NCBI RefSeq assembly: GCF_014635545.1
Contig: NZ_BMDA01000001.1
Span: 1,380,739 to 1,444,738 of the forward strand
Reading direction: 5' to 3'
Source: Acinetobacter courvalinii
GTDB lineage: Bacteria > Pseudomonadota > Gammaproteobacteria > Pseudomonadales > Moraxellaceae
Length of the DNA: 64,000 nucleotides
The position numbers and the translations under genes are program-made. Positions 37,076-47,155 of the stretch are shown piece after piece. The stretch's first letter is position 1. Each line of letters begins with the position of its first letter. A model generated the notes under the pieces. That model worked only from the letters and a program-made list of their open reading frames with translations, did not search any database and was not told the origin of the DNA.

Positions 37076-38338
37076 TTATTTTTGATTTAAAGAACATGTC
37101 GTCATCGACATTAAGCTTTTTACCCGTGTCGGCAGTAAGGGTGGTCGAGCACTAGAAAGTGGCCAGTCAAATAAGCAAGCTGCTGCAGTCGCACAGGTAC
37201 TTCCCTGACAAGCACCCATTCCACAACGTGTATGCAACTTTGCATCGATCCAGTTCGCTCTTTCAGCAACCTGATCAAACCTTACATCTTCACAGCGGCA
37301 AAAAATCGTTTGTGGACGGGCCAATGTTTTTAACTCAGAACGTAACTTGAAACTTTTCTGAAGCAAAGTGGCAAATCGTTGATAACGCTGTTTTTTGGCA
37401 AAGAACTGCCTTGCTTTTTCATATTGAGCAATTGCAGCATAACCGGCAATAGCCCCTTCAACTATAGCCAATTCACTCCCTCCAAAACCGGTACACTCAC
37501 CTGCCGCAAAAACCTGTGGTTGTGAACTACGCTGATATTCATCGACAACGATGGCCTGATCTTTGATCTGACATCCCAGCAACTGTCCGAGTTGGATATT
37601 TGGGATCAGGCCAAAACCATAAGCCAGACGATCACACTCAACCTCGATAATGCCTTTTGGAGTTTGCAGTCGTACGCGTTCAAGGCGTTCTTGTCCAATG
37701 GCCTCCACAACATAACTGTCAGGTTGATATAAGCGATGAGGTAATGACAATGCCTGAAAGATTTTTGCAGGCCAACGCCAAAGCTGTAGAGCAAACTTTC
37801 GTACTGTCGAATGATTCGCCTGCTCAGCGACATATAATACCTGCGCTCCAGCTTTTTTAGCTGTATCAGCGCTAGCCAATAACAAGGGGCCTGATCCGGC
37901 AATAACAATACGCTCATCGTGTACAGGCGTACCGGCCTTGACCAAAGCCTGCAAACCACCTGCGCCTGTTACGCCCGGCAATGTCCAGCCGGGAAAGGGT
38001 AAGAAGAGTTCTCTGGCACCTGTACATAGTATCAACTGGCGATAAGTCACATTCAGACTGTCATGCGCGCGCTCAACCAGTAATTGGCCAGTAAAAGGTG
38101 CTGCGACAATCTTGGCACCAAACATAAACTCAATATTAGGTTTGGTTTGGATCTGCCTATATGTTTGTTGCGCCAGTTCTGGATCTGGAAAAATCGGCCC
38201 TGCCCGCCAAATCTGACCGCCGGCCTGAGGATTATTATCCAGTATTAATATACGCTCCCCGCTTTCAGCAGCTGCAATGGCAGCGGATAAGCCTGCGGGA
38301 CCGGCACCGACAATCACAATATCATATTCTGTTTTCAT
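37076..38338 (-). CDS. FAD/NAD(P)-binding oxidoreductase with BFD-like 2Fe-2S domain; D-hydroxyproline dehydrogenase subunit
   Basis: 420 residues. EYDIVIVGAGPAGLSAAIAA is the FAD site; IVIAGSGPLLLASADTAKKAG near 145 the second dinucleotide site; CRCEDVRFDQV and CGMGACQGSTC near 350-390 form the BFD-type cluster. It matches the alpha-type subunit in the multi-subunit cis-4-hydroxy-D-proline dehydrogenase (known as LhpBEF-like). The start is the ATG at 38336-38338, which overlaps the stop of the ferredoxin gene (TAATG), so the 15-codon upstream extension is dropped. Confidence 0.88.
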   Translation of the reverse strand: MKTEYDIVIVGAGPAGLSAAIAAAESGERILILDNNPQAGGQIWRAGPIFPDPELAQQTYRQIQTKPNIEFMFGAKIVAAPFTGQLLVERAHDSLNVTYRQLILCTGARELFLPFPGWTLPGVTGAGGLQALVKAGTPVHDERIVIAGSGPLLLASADTAKKAGAQVLYVAEQANHSTVRKFALQLWRWPAKIFQALSLPHRLYQPDSYVVEAIGQERLERVRLQTPKGIIEVECDRLAYGFGLIPNIQLGQLLGCQIKDQAIVVDEYQRSSQPQVFAAGECTGFGGSELAIVEGAIAGYAAIAQYEKARQFFAKKQRYQRFATLLQKSFKLRSELKTLARPQTIFCRCEDVRFDQVAERANWIDAKLHTRCGMGACQGSTCATAAACLFDWPLSSARPPLLPTRVKSLMSMTTCSLNQK

Positions 38339-38568
38339 TATTGCGTTTCCACCTGCATGCCTTGCTGACACAATGTTTGGCAAGCCAATACTCTAAACCC
38401 GTTAATCTTGACACGGCACTCCTGACAAACGCCCATGCCACAAAAAGGAGTACGTTGCTCCCCACGAACAGACACACGGCTATAGGATTTTGCCTGCGCC
38501 AAAGCAGCAGCAACGGTCATTCCATCCATCACAGTCAAGCAATTGCCGTTAATAAAAAGCTGGATCAT
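38338..38568 (-). CDS. Small 2Fe-2S ferredoxin-like subunit
   Basis: 76 residues. FCGMGVCQECRV holds three cluster Cys and ACQTLC the fourth and a fifth, the layout of the small 2Fe-2S subunit found between the two flavoproteins of D-hydroxyproline and octopine/nopaline dehydrogenases. It starts on the base right after the stop of the FAD oxidase gene (TAAATG) and overlaps the next gene, so the three chains are produced together. Confidence 0.88.
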   Translation of the reverse strand: MIQLFINGNCLTVMDGMTVAAALAQAKSYSRVSVRGEQRTPFCGMGVCQECRVKINGFRVLACQTLCQQGMQVETQ

Positions 38569-39672
38569 TTATACAGCTCCAATAAAACGATCAGGTAAAA
38601 AAGGTTCAGGATCAATACCGAAAGGCAATCTACAGATATGTGAAGCAATCAGCTTTGCCGTACCTGTAGCCGTGGTCACCCCGAGTCCTTCATGACCTAC
38701 GGCTAAATAAACGGACCGAAAAGCCGGATGCCGCCCAATGACTGGAATGCCATCTGGTGTTGCTGCACGAAAACCCGTCCATGCCCGAATAATATTGAGA
38801 TCGGCCAATGCTGGAAAATAGTCCACCGCTTCTTTAAGTACACGAGTAAAAACTTCTGGCTCGACTGTCGGATCGACAGTATTAAACTGGCGCGATGAGC
38901 CAATAAACAGCTGGCCTGTCGGCCTAGGCTGGATATTACAAGCAACTGAGATACCACTGGTGGCTTGTGTACTGGCAGCATAGGCCAAGGCCACCAGTGT
39001 ATGTTGTACCTTTAATTCAGGATAACGATCGGTAATAGCCAAATGCCCCTTTTTAGGCTCAATAGGTAACTCGGGGAAAAAATCTGTCACATGAATGCCA
39101 TTTGCCAGAATAATATGTTCTGCTTCCAACCAGATTCCATCACTCACTTGAACCCGATTTTCTTCAATGACAGTCACTTTGCTTTGTTGGTACTGAATCT
39201 GCTGTGGAAATTGTTTTAGTAACCATTCGGCAGCACAGGGTGCATATAGAATCCCATCATCCAACACTTCTAATCCACCATAAACACCCTGTTTTAAATG
39301 GGGTTCAAGCTGGCGAATTTCTTCGCTAGACCGGAGCTGGCACCTGACGCCTTGTGCGCTAAGTCGTTGGTATTTTTCTTCGGCAACCTGCATTTCTTCA
39401 GCGCTGCTCGCAAGCCACAAGGTTGGAATCTGACGATAGGCACATTCTTCTGAAAGCTGCTTTCCCAATGTATGCCACAACTGAACCGACCAATGACTGA
39501 GTTGGAGTTCGGCTTCCAAATCATCCATAATCACCAAATGCCCCATGCCTGCGGCTGTCGCACCTCCTATACGCGCATCTAAAACAAGGACACTTAGTCC
39601 TTGCCGTGCCAACTCATAAGCACAGGCCGCTCCGACAATACCTGCACCAATGACAATTACATCGGTGCTCAT
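38569..39672 (-). CDS. FAD-dependent D-amino acid oxidase-family protein; D-hydroxyproline dehydrogenase catalytic subunit
   Basis: 367 residues, DAO fold: [20 protein letters not shown] at the start, [16 protein letters not shown] near 37 and the terminal [18 protein letters not shown] and [19 protein letters not shown]. It would oxidise cis-4-hydroxy-D-proline to 1-pyrroline-4-hydroxy-2-carboxylate together with the 2Fe-2S and FAD/NAD subunits downstream. ATG overlaps the epimerase stop by four bases (ATGA). Confidence 0.87.
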   Translation of the reverse strand: MSTDVIVIGAGIVGAACAYELARQGLSVLVLDARIGGATAAGMGHLVIMDDLEAELQLSHWSVQLWHTLGKQLSEECAYRQIPTLWLASSAEEMQVAEEKYQRLSAQGVRCQLRSSEEIRQLEPHLKQGVYGGLEVLDDGILYAPCAAEWLLKQFPQQIQYQQSKVTVIEENRVQVSDGIWLEAEHIILANGIHVTDFFPELPIEPKKGHLAITDRYPELKVQHTLVALAYAASTQATSGISVACNIQPRPTGQLFIGSSRQFNTVDPTVEPEVFTRVLKEAVDYFPALADLNIIRAWTGFRAATPDGIPVIGRHPAFRSVYLAVGHEGLGVTTATGTAKLIASHICRLPFGIDPEPFLPDRFIGAV

Positions 39673-40601
39673 AGCTGAATGCCCCAGGCAAATGGATCCT
39701 TTTCATCCATAAACAAAATGGCTTCGGCACTCATATAAGCTTCACCCCGAATCGTCGGAATCACATATTCCCCAGCCTGTTCATAAGACGCAACAAACTG
39801 ACTTCCAATGATGCTGGCCTGTTTCCATAACGTTCCTGGCTCGAGTTTGCCATCGGCCGCCAAACACGCAATTTTTGCACTGGTTCCGGTTCCACAGGGT
39901 GAACGGTCATAAGCTTTTCCAGGGCACAACACAAAATTTTTACTGTCCGCCTCGGTATCACTTGTGAATAACTCGATATGGTCGATTTCCTGTCCATCCT
40001 TGCCTGTGATCCCTTGCGCGTTTAGTGCTTGTCTCACGGTCCATGCGTATTCAGTCAGTTGTTCTAGATGATCACTTGTAACACTTTGACCATGGTCATT
40101 GATCAGGAAGAACCAATTTCCCCCCCAAGCGATATCGCCAGTCACTTTTCCATACTGTGCTATTTCAACTTCGACCGCTTTTTGGTAACGATATGCAGGT
40201 ACGTTGCGGACACTGACCGAACCATCCTCATGCAGGGTCGCTTCAATATCTCCTACAGGCGTTTCGATTAAGTGGGTGCCTACTTGTATTTGTCCCAGGT
40301 GTGCCAAGGAAGCCACCAAGCCAATGGTTCCATGACCACACATGCCCAAGTAACCTGTGTTATTAAAAAAAATCACGCCAGCACTGGCTTTAGGGTTAAC
40401 AGGTTTACATAATAAAGCACCAACCAGAACATCATTACCCCGTGGTTCCAACATGGTTGCTGTACGGAAATGATCATATTGTTCTGACAAGATCTTACGG
40501 CGGCTTTCCATATCGCCTGAGCCCAGATCTGGAAAACCCTCAAGCACTAATCGGGTCGGTTCTCCACCTGTATGTGAATCCAAAACCTTTACTGTTTTCA
40601 T
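39669..40601 (-). CDS. 4-hydroxyproline 2-epimerase
   Basis: 310 residues of the proline racemase superfamily. Both active-site Cys are present, in GMCGHGTIG near residue 88 and in [12 protein letters not shown] near 233. Cys at both sites fits an epimerase; the trans-3-hydroxyproline dehydratase branch has Thr at the first. It converts trans-4-hydroxy-L-proline to cis-4-hydroxy-D-proline, step one of the pathway. AAGGATATTCGG gives the ribosome-binding site. The dehydrogenase genes follow directly. Confidence 0.92.
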   Translation of the reverse strand: MKTVKVLDSHTGGEPTRLVLEGFPDLGSGDMESRRKILSEQYDHFRTATMLEPRGNDVLVGALLCKPVNPKASAGVIFFNNTGYLGMCGHGTIGLVASLAHLGQIQVGTHLIETPVGDIEATLHEDGSVSVRNVPAYRYQKAVEVEIAQYGKVTGDIAWGGNWFFLINDHGQSVTSDHLEQLTEYAWTVRQALNAQGITGKDGQEIDHIELFTSDTEADSKNFVLCPGKAYDRSPCGTGTSAKIACLAADGKLEPGTLWKQASIIGSQFVASYEQAGEYVIPTIRGEAYMSAEAILFMDEKDPFAWGIQL

Positions 40602-40788
40602 CCGAATATCCTTTCATTTTTTTCTAGGATGACTCAACAGAACATATCAGGCTTGATCATTTTCGACTTAAAATATGACGAAATCGGCATAGTTTTAGAC
40701 GAGAACTTTTTTAAAAATCAAAGACAAAAAAATTAGGTCATTGGACCTAATTTAACTCATAGCAATAAGGGACAAACATCAACTACAC

Positions 40789-41472
40789 TTATTTTTTGTT
40801 CGCCTTGTAATGTGGCAGATGTTCATATAATGACTGACACACACCATTAATATGCTCTTCAATCAACCTGACCGCCAAATCAACATCTTTCGCTTTGCAG
40901 GCTTTCACAATTTCTTTATGTTCATCATTGGCTCTGGATTTACCGGATGAGACATTCATTTGTAGCCTGAGATAACGCTCAATCTTGTCGTAAATCGAAC
41001 GGATCAAACTGAGCATATAGGGACGTTGTGCTGGTTCATACAGACAGGCATGCAATTGCCAGTTTAGTGTGGTCCAGCTTCCGATATCCATCGTGTCAAT
41101 AAAAGCATTACAAATTTCTTCTGCTTTCCGATAAGTCTGTTCGGTCATGTTCGGCACAGCCAACTGGATCAGTTTGGTTTCCAGCATCACCCGTACCTCA
41201 AAAATCTGTGCCAGTTCCTCTTCAGAAATACGGGTAACAATAGCACCACGATTCTTTTTGAACTCAACCAGACCTTCTGTCTCAAGTTGCTTCAAAGCTT
41301 CACGAACCGGGATTTTACTGACATTAAAAAGCTTGGCAATTTCATCCTGACGAATTGGTTCACCTTCAGCAATATGTCCAGCAATAATTGCCTCTCTAAT
41401 ATATTTCACAATCACTTCAGACACTGAAGGTAGTGCACCTAAATCCGATACATTAAAAGATGGTAGCGTCAC
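40789..41472 (-). CDS. GntR-family regulator, FCD type
   Basis: 227 residues. A winged HTH of GntR proteins (AIIAGHIAEGEPIRQDEIAK, then KIPVREALKQLETEGLVEFK) is followed by an all-helical FCD ligand domain with metal-binding residues in QLHACLYEPAQRP and HKEIVKA. A TTG ten codons upstream can be read, but the GTG at 41470-41472 with GAGGTAAAGAG before it fits better. By position it is the regulator of the hydroxyproline genes and should bind the palindrome at 31344 and 43919. The 420-base gap that follows (41473-41892) contains a 5-3-5 dyad (GTATA-CCT-TATAC at 41657-41669) and no gene. Confidence 0.88.
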   Translation of the reverse strand: MTLPSFNVSDLGALPSVSEVIVKYIREAIIAGHIAEGEPIRQDEIAKLFNVSKIPVREALKQLETEGLVEFKKNRGAIVTRISEEELAQIFEVRVMLETKLIQLAVPNMTEQTYRKAEEICNAFIDTMDIGSWTTLNWQLHACLYEPAQRPYMLSLIRSIYDKIERYLRLQMNVSSGKSRANDEHKEIVKACKAKDVDLAVRLIEEHINGVCQSLYEHLPHYKANKK

Positions 41473-41892
41473 GGATATTCTCTTTACCTCAAGATATGAC
41501 AAAAAAGAAAAGCTTTGAACTCATCCAATATATTGAAATCATAGCTTTTTATAAACATATTTATTCAATCTAGTTTAGCATTGATCAAATCAATTTTATT
41601 AATCATTTTGACCTGCGACATGAACAGATTTTTTAAAAAATGAACCATTGGTTAAAGTATACCTTATACAATTTTATTGACAAAATGACTATTCACTATG
41701 CTGAAATCGTCATCAAGATGAAGTTTTTATTCAAGTTAAAATCGTAATACACAGGCATACTCTAATTTCTTATGACGGGAAAACGTCAACTTCTCTCTTA
41801 GCACTCAACTCAGTCTTTAATTATGCACGGTAAACCATTTTACCCTGTACAACAATGTCTGCGTAAAAGCTTTCACGTTTGAGCCAATCTTT

Positions 41893-42807
41893 ATGAATAT
41901 GCCAACCAAACCAGCTTTTTCCCTCAATTATTACACTGGTTTCCTATCTGTATTATTTGCTGCTTTTTTATGGGGAAGCGCAGGCACAGCAGCTTCTTTT
42001 GCTAAGGGGATCAGCCCAATCGTCATCGCCAGCCTTTCAGTATGTTTCGGCGGCTTAATTCACGCATGTCTCAGTTTTAAAGCAATTCAAAAAAATTACC
42101 TAAAACTGTTTAATTTCAAGACCAAGATTTGCATCGCCGTTATTGTTTCAATCCTTTGCCCTTTTGCTTTTTATTCCTCTGTCTCTTTGGCAGGAGTATC
42201 GGTCGGAACTGTCATTTCAATTGGTTGCGCTCCTTTATTTTCAGTTTTGCTGGAATGGTTTTTCGACAAACGTAAGCTCTCTCTGCAATGGTTCATCAGC
42301 TTTGTTCTCGGTTTCACTGGAATTGTTTTTCTTTGTTTTTCCAGTGACCATCGCCCTCAAGATCAGGTTATTTCTTCTGAGCATATCCTAGGTATATTTT
42401 TTGGGCTGCTTTCCAGTCTCAGCTATGCGACTTACTCCTGGATCATGAAAAACCTCATTCATGAAGGGGTGGATTCAAGGGCTGCAATGGGCGTTATTTT
42501 TGGTATTTCAGCGGTTCTCTTATTTCCAACCCTGTTCATTACAGCAACTCACTTATTCGATTATGCAACGAATATCTGGGTAGCACTCTATATTCCCCTT
42601 GTTCCCATGTTTCTGGGGTATTTATTTTTTAGCTTTGGACTAAAACGTATTCCTGCCAGCCAAGCCATGACTTTAGCTTTGGTAGAAATTCCGGTGGCCA
42701 CCTTATTGGCTGTCTATTTAGTCGGGGAAAGCCTGACGTTTAATAGCTATTTAGGACTAGTCTTGATTTTGCTATGCGTGATCGTGCTGACTAAAAAAAA
42801 GGACTGA
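41893..42807 (+). CDS. EamA/DMT-family transporter
   Basis: 304 residues with ten predicted membrane segments in two EamA halves (LFAAFLWGSAGTAASFAKGI; then IFFGLLSSLSYATYSWIMKN). Substrate unknown; probably exports or imports a metabolite. It is within the hydroxyproline locus, which makes a related role plausible. A strong terminator follows. Confidence 0.82.
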   Translation: MNMPTKPAFSLNYYTGFLSVLFAAFLWGSAGTAASFAKGISPIVIASLSVCFGGLIHACLSFKAIQKNYLKLFNFKTKICIAVIVSILCPFAFYSSVSLAGVSVGTVISIGCAPLFSVLLEWFFDKRKLSLQWFISFVLGFTGIVFLCFSSDHRPQDQVISSEHILGIFFGLLSSLSYATYSWIMKNLIHEGVDSRAAMGVIFGISAVLLFPTLFITATHLFDYATNIWVALYIPLVPMFLGYLFFSFGLKRIPASQAMTLALVEIPVATLLAVYLVGESLTFNSYLGLVLILLCVIVLTKKKD

Positions 42808-42831
42808 GATCTAAACCAGCTTATCAGAACT

Positions 42832-42860
42832 AAAAAAGGCTAGATTTCCTAGCCTTTTTT
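42832..42860. terminator. Bidirectional terminator
   Basis: AAAAAAGGCTAG and CTAGCCTTTTTT with a five-base loop stand between the convergent EamA and deaminase genes. Confidence 0.88.
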
Positions 42861-42878
42861 AAAATTAACAGAGCTTAC

Positions 42879-43814
42879 TCAGATCTCAGCAGACCAATTA
42901 CGATACCAAGTACGGAACAATGCATATTGCGTTTCAACATACTTGCGCTGAGATTCACTTAATGCATCTGTCTCGTTGAAATGCAAACTGTATTCTTTAT
43001 CCCCATTCAGTACCATTAAGTACTTATAATAAAGAACCAGATCTGTTCCTTCATCGAATGATGAAAGTACTTCTAAAGCACCAGACAGCTCTTGAGCCAA
43101 GCGACGTGCTTTCGCATCACCTGCTGCAGCTTTTTTGCTTAAATCCACCAGCTGTAAAACTTCTTTCGGTAATGCATTGCCAATTCCTGTAATTGCCCCT
43201 GTTGCATTACAGTTCACAAAACCATGAAAGACTTGGGTATCCACACCCGCCATCAAGGTGACAGACTCATCTTGCGAAGTAATAAACTCCGCCGCATAGC
43301 GCATATCAGCCGCACCGCCAAATTCTTTGAAACCGATTAAATTCGGGAATTCACGACGTAACTCAAAAAATAAGTCAGCGCGAGTAGCAAAGCCATAATA
43401 TGGGCTGTTATAAATGACCGCAGCCAGATTTGGTGCAGCTTTTAATATGGCAGAAAAATGGGCTTTTTGTGCGGCTGGAGAAGCGCCACGTGACAACACT
43501 CGAGGAATAACCATCAATCCGTGCGCACCCACTTTTTCAGCATGTGCCGCATGAGAGACTGCTTCTTTAGTATTCACTGCACCAGTTCCCACAATTGTCG
43601 GGATACCCGCAGCTACCAGACGAGCGACACCTTCTTGACGCTGAGCTTCGGTCAATAACGGCCAGTCCCCCATTGAGCCGCAATATACAACCGCACTCAT
43701 TCCAGCTTCAATCAGTTCGTGCCCTTTTTTCACAAGCGCATCAAAATCAGGCTCACGGTTAGGTGTACATGGAGTCATCAACGCCGGGATACATCCTGTA
43801 AAAATATTGCTCAT
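42879..43814 (-). CDS. 1-pyrroline-4-hydroxy-2-carboxylate deaminase, DHDPS family
   Basis: 311 residues of the DapA/NAL barrel fold. The Schiff-base Lys is in IGFKEFGGAA near residue 165, the catalytic Tyr in VIYNSPYYGF near 137, and GSMGDWPLLTEAQR gives the usual phosphate/carboxylate loop. In hydroxyproline loci this member deaminates pyrroline-4-hydroxy-2-carboxylate to 2-oxoglutarate semialdehyde; true DapA is less likely here. The frame extends 20 codons upstream, but the ATG at 43812-43814, after AGAGGAATAATT, is preferred. The operator at 43919 lies about 105 bases upstream. Confidence 0.85.
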   Translation of the reverse strand: MSNIFTGCIPALMTPCTPNREPDFDALVKKGHELIEAGMSAVVYCGSMGDWPLLTEAQRQEGVARLVAAGIPTIVGTGAVNTKEAVSHAAHAEKVGAHGLMVIPRVLSRGASPAAQKAHFSAILKAAPNLAAVIYNSPYYGFATRADLFFELRREFPNLIGFKEFGGAADMRYAAEFITSQDESVTLMAGVDTQVFHGFVNCNATGAITGIGNALPKEVLQLVDLSKKAAAGDAKARRLAQELSGALEVLSSFDEGTDLVLYYKYLMVLNGDKEYSLHFNETDALSESQRKYVETQYALFRTWYRNWSAEI

Positions 43815-43918
43815 AATTATTCCTCTATCATCAAGATTAAAACCATTCATGGTTATGCATTCGTGTGCTTCCAATTTAAAAACGAATATTAGATAAATTG
43901 GCTTACTCTACATTTTGA

Positions 43919-43934
43919 ATATCGTATACGATAT
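43919..43934. promoter_or_regulatory. Second copy of the palindromic operator
   Basis: ATATCGTATACGATAT, identical to 31344-31359. On the coding strand the context TATATCG... and TTCAAAAT followed by TAGAG is also shared, so both promoters keep the same geometry. Confidence 0.65.
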
Positions 43935-44060
43935 ACATGAATAAAAAAAGCCCTTTCTAAAAAAGAATCTCACTCATTTATCCATCGACAAGATCTGATC
44001 CGTTATTTGCAAAGAGAATTTTCTAAAAATAATTTAAATTCAATCTTATTTTTCTTAACA

Positions 44061-44086
44061 AAAAGGGCTGAAAATTCAGCCCTTTT
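44061..44086 (-). terminator. Intrinsic terminator after the AroP-type permease
   Basis: AAAAGGGCTGAA and TTCAGCCCTTTT with a two-base loop region; T-run on the minus strand. Confidence 0.85.
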
Positions 44087-44108
44087 ATTTACATCATTTA
44101 TTCAAAAT

Positions 44109-45497
44109 TTATGCATCTGTATTCAAGGCAACACTGGGTTGCGCATTTTTCAACTTACGCTGCTTCAAATAATACGCCAGCATTAAACACAGAATCCAGC
44201 CAGGAATCATCATCACCGCAATACGCATATCTGGTGTTAATGACATGACCACCAAGATTCCCAGCATAAAGATCATGCAAAGATAATTACTAAATGGATA
44301 GGCAATACTTGGAAATTTGGTTGTAACGCCTTGAGCCTGCATGGTTTTACGGAACTTGAGATGTGTCCACGAAATCACCACCCAGTTAATCACAATGGCA
44401 GCCACCACCAGCATCATCAATAGACCAAATGCTTTTTCAGGAAATGCATAGTTCAACAATACACACAAAACCGTTACAAAAGCTGAAAGATAAACAGCAT
44501 TGGTTGGGATCCCGCGCTTATTGATATGCTTGAGGAATTTCGGTGCATTGCCTTGTTGAGCCAGACCTAATAGCATACGGCTGCTGCAATAACTGGTCCC
44601 GTTATAAACTGATACGGCTGCGGTCAGAATCACAAAGTTAAGTAAAGTCGCTACACCCTGGCTATCCAGTGAGGCAAACACCATCACGAATGGACTTCCA
44701 CCTTGTGCCATCTGGTTCCAAGGAAATAATGCAAACAGAATGAAAAGTGTCGCAATATAGAAAATCAGGATACGGTAAATAATCTGATTGACGGCTTTGG
44801 GTAGGGTTTTATCCGGTTCACGCGCTTCAGCTGCAGTAATCCCAAACAACTCGATGCCACCAAAGGCAAAGATAATGACTGCCATCGCCATGACTAAACC
44901 TTCAACACCAAACGGGAAGAATCCACCTAATGCCCAAAGGTTACTGATGCTGGCCTGTGGCCCTGCTGTGCCGGTTGCTAGCAAATAGGAACCAAAGGCG
45001 ATCATGGCCAGAATTGCCAGAATCTTGACAATGGAAAACCAGAACTCCATTTCGCCAAAAAATTTGACGTGTAACAGGTTGATACCGTTAATTAAAATAA
45101 AGAAAGCCAGTGCTGAAACCCAGGTCGGTATTTCAGGCCACCAATACTGAATATAGAGACCAATTGCACTCAACTCTGCCATACACACCAGAACATTGAG
45201 TACCCAATAGTTCCAGCCCGACATAAAGCCTGCAAATGAGCCCCAGTATTTATAGGCAAAATGACTGAATGAACCACTCACTGGCTCTTGTACGACCATT
45301 TCACCTAACTGACGCATCATTAAAAATGCAATCAGTCCTGCAATCGCGTAACCCAATATGACCGAGGGGCCTGCCAACTTGATTGATTGGGAAATCCCGA
45401 GAAACAGACCTGTACCAATTGCACCACCTAGCGCGATAAGCTGGATGTGCCGATTGCTTAAACCATGTTTCAGGTTTCCTTGCTCCTGTTTTGACAT
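44109..45497 (-). CDS. AroP-like amino acid permease
   Basis: 462 residues, 12 membrane segments. LKHGLSNRHIQLIALGGAIG and TGLFLGISQSIKLAGPSVIL are typical of the AAT family (AroP, PheP, ProY). Its place next to tyrosine catabolic genes and the shared promoter region suggest uptake of aromatic amino acids, but the sequence does not distinguish this from proline or GABA. The divergent fahA promoter region holds an IclR-type dyad. Confidence 0.85.
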   Translation of the reverse strand: MSKQEQGNLKHGLSNRHIQLIALGGAIGTGLFLGISQSIKLAGPSVILGYAIAGLIAFLMMRQLGEMVVQEPVSGSFSHFAYKYWGSFAGFMSGWNYWVLNVLVCMAELSAIGLYIQYWWPEIPTWVSALAFFILINGINLLHVKFFGEMEFWFSIVKILAILAMIAFGSYLLATGTAGPQASISNLWALGGFFPFGVEGLVMAMAVIIFAFGGIELFGITAAEAREPDKTLPKAVNQIIYRILIFYIATLFILFALFPWNQMAQGGSPFVMVFASLDSQGVATLLNFVILTAAVSVYNGTSYCSSRMLLGLAQQGNAPKFLKHINKRGIPTNAVYLSAFVTVLCVLLNYAFPEKAFGLLMMLVVAAIVINWVVISWTHLKFRKTMQAQGVTTKFPSIAYPFSNYLCMIFMLGILVVMSLTPDMRIAVMMIPGWILCLMLAYYLKQRKLKNAQPSVALNTDA

Positions 45498-45666
45498 ATG
45501 ATTATTCTCGTCCTTGTAGCGTAATTTTTTTATCTAAAATTACGTATATCATAAATTAATCACCAATGCCTACCTCTAATCAAAAAATATTTGATTTACT
45601 TTTCAGATAACCGCGCATATAAACAGAAAATTCAATAAATAACAAATATTATGAATAATGTAATTA

Positions 45667-45685
45667 AATTATGTATTGCGTAATT
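45667..45685. promoter_or_regulatory. Dyad of the homogentisate regulon, copy 1
   Basis: AATTATG-TATTG-CGTAATT lies between the divergent permease and fahA genes. Close relatives occur upstream of hpd at 50771-50815. It is the probable site of the IclR protein encoded at 48612. The rest of this 353-base gap has no gene. Confidence 0.5.
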
Positions 45686-45850
45686 AATTATTTTCAGTAT
45701 GATAGAAATCATAAAGTCGATATTTCTTGCTTGAGCCAAGACAGCTCAATGGATAAGACGAAAAATATGTATCGTTTTTTCAAAAGCTTGAACATAGCAA
45801 GATAAAAATTTAAACGTTTTTCACAGAATGAGAGACAAGGAAGGTACAAC

Positions 45851-47155
45851 ATGGCGCAACAATTAAACTCTTTTCTTGAGATTGATCCACAATCAGATTT
45901 CACAATTCATAATTTGCCTTACGGAATCTTTAGCGAAACAGCCCAAGGAGATCAGCGTGTTGGTGTTGCGATTGGTGACTGGGTACTCGATCTTGCAGCT
46001 TTGGAAGCAGATGGCCTACTCCACAGCAGTGTGCCGAACTGTTTTAATCAAACCACACTGAATAAATTTATCGAGACCGGTAAACAAAACTGGCAAGCCG
46101 TTCGTAAAACCTTACAAAGCTTACTGTCTGCTGAAAATCCTGCATTACGCGATAACACAGACTTACGCCAGAAAGCCTTATTCAAACAAGACAGCATTAC
46201 CCTGCATTTACCTGTGCATGTGCCTGGTTACACCGATTTCTACTCATCTAAAGAACATGCCACCAATGTGGGCACCATGTTTAGAGACCCGAAAAATGCA
46301 CTGCTCCCTAACTGGAGCGAACTGCCAGTAGGCTATAATGGTCGTGCCAGCTCTGTAATCGTCAGTGGTAAAGATATTGTCCGCCCTTCTGGTCAGATCA
46401 AGTTACCGAATGAAGAACGTCCTGTTTTTTCAGCAACACGCAAGCTCGACTTTGAGCTGGAAACGGCGTTTGTGGTGGGTAAAGCGACTGAACTGGGTGA
46501 ACCGATTGCGATTGAAAATGCATGGGATCATATCTTTGGAATGGTGCTCTTAAACGACTGGTCAGCACGTGATATCCAGCAATGGGAATATGTTCCGCTG
46601 GGCCCGTTCAATGCCAAGACTTTTGCCAGCGCGATTTCTCCCTGGATCGTCACCATGGAAGCCCTAACGCCATTTAAAGTGCAAGGCCCGGAACAACAAC
46701 CGCAACCTCTTGCTTACTTACAGGAAAATGTTGCCAACAGCTATGACATTCATCTGAGTGTTGAAGTGCAAACCCCTCAAGCACAACAAGCAGAAGTGAT
46801 TTGCCAGACCAACTTTAAATATATGTACTGGTCAATGGCACAACAACTGACCCACCACACCATTGCAGGCTGTAATGTTCAGGTTGGCGATTTAATGGGC
46901 TCTGGTACTATTTCAGGGCCAACTGAAAACTCTTACGGCAGCTTGCTTGAGTTGACCTGGAATACCACCAAGCCACTTCAGCTATCCAACGGTGAAACAC
47001 GTGGTTTCCTTGAAGACGGCGATCGTGTGGTCATGAAAGGTTATTGTGAAAAAGATGGCATTCGCGTGGGCTTTGGCGAAGTTGCCAATACCATTTTACC
47101 CGCACGTCACTTTGCTTTTAATGAACAAAAGGACGAGCGCTATGAAACTGTATAG
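45851..47155 (+). CDS. fahA: Fumarylacetoacetase
   Basis: 434 residues. Splits fumarylacetoacetate into fumarate and acetoacetate, last step of tyrosine breakdown. The FAH core has DFYSSKEHATNVGTMFR near 125 (metal and catalytic His), the Glu/Asp metal ligands in DFELETAFVVG and VLLNDWSARDIQQWEYVPLG near 235, and GDLMGSGTISGP near 345. AAGGAAGGTAC precedes the start. The stop lies inside maiA, which overlaps by 14 bases. Confidence 0.95.
   Translation: MAQQLNSFLEIDPQSDFTIHNLPYGIFSETAQGDQRVGVAIGDWVLDLAALEADGLLHSSVPNCFNQTTLNKFIETGKQNWQAVRKTLQSLLSAENPALRDNTDLRQKALFKQDSITLHLPVHVPGYTDFYSSKEHATNVGTMFRDPKNALLPNWSELPVGYNGRASSVIVSGKDIVRPSGQIKLPNEERPVFSATRKLDFELETAFVVGKATELGEPIAIENAWDHIFGMVLLNDWSARDIQQWEYVPLGPFNAKTFASAISPWIVTMEALTPFKVQGPEQQPQPLAYLQENVANSYDIHLSVEVQTPQAQQAEVICQTNFKYMYWSMAQQLTHHTIAGCNVQVGDLMGSGTISGPTENSYGSLLELTWNTTKPLQLSNGETRGFLEDGDRVVMKGYCEKDGIRVGFGEVANTILPARHFAFNEQKDERYETV

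Noticed and set aside
42879-43814. Calling the DHDPS-family gene dapA
   Set aside because: The neighbourhood is a full hydroxyproline pathway lacking only this deaminase, and lysine biosynthesis genes are absent here.
43919-43934. Palindrome as an insertion-sequence end
   Set aside because: Both copies lie in promoters with the same geometry and no transposase or target duplication is present.
45709-45903. Minus-strand 64-codon frame overlapping the fahA start
   Set aside because: Antisense to the fahA leader and first codons, without ribosome site.
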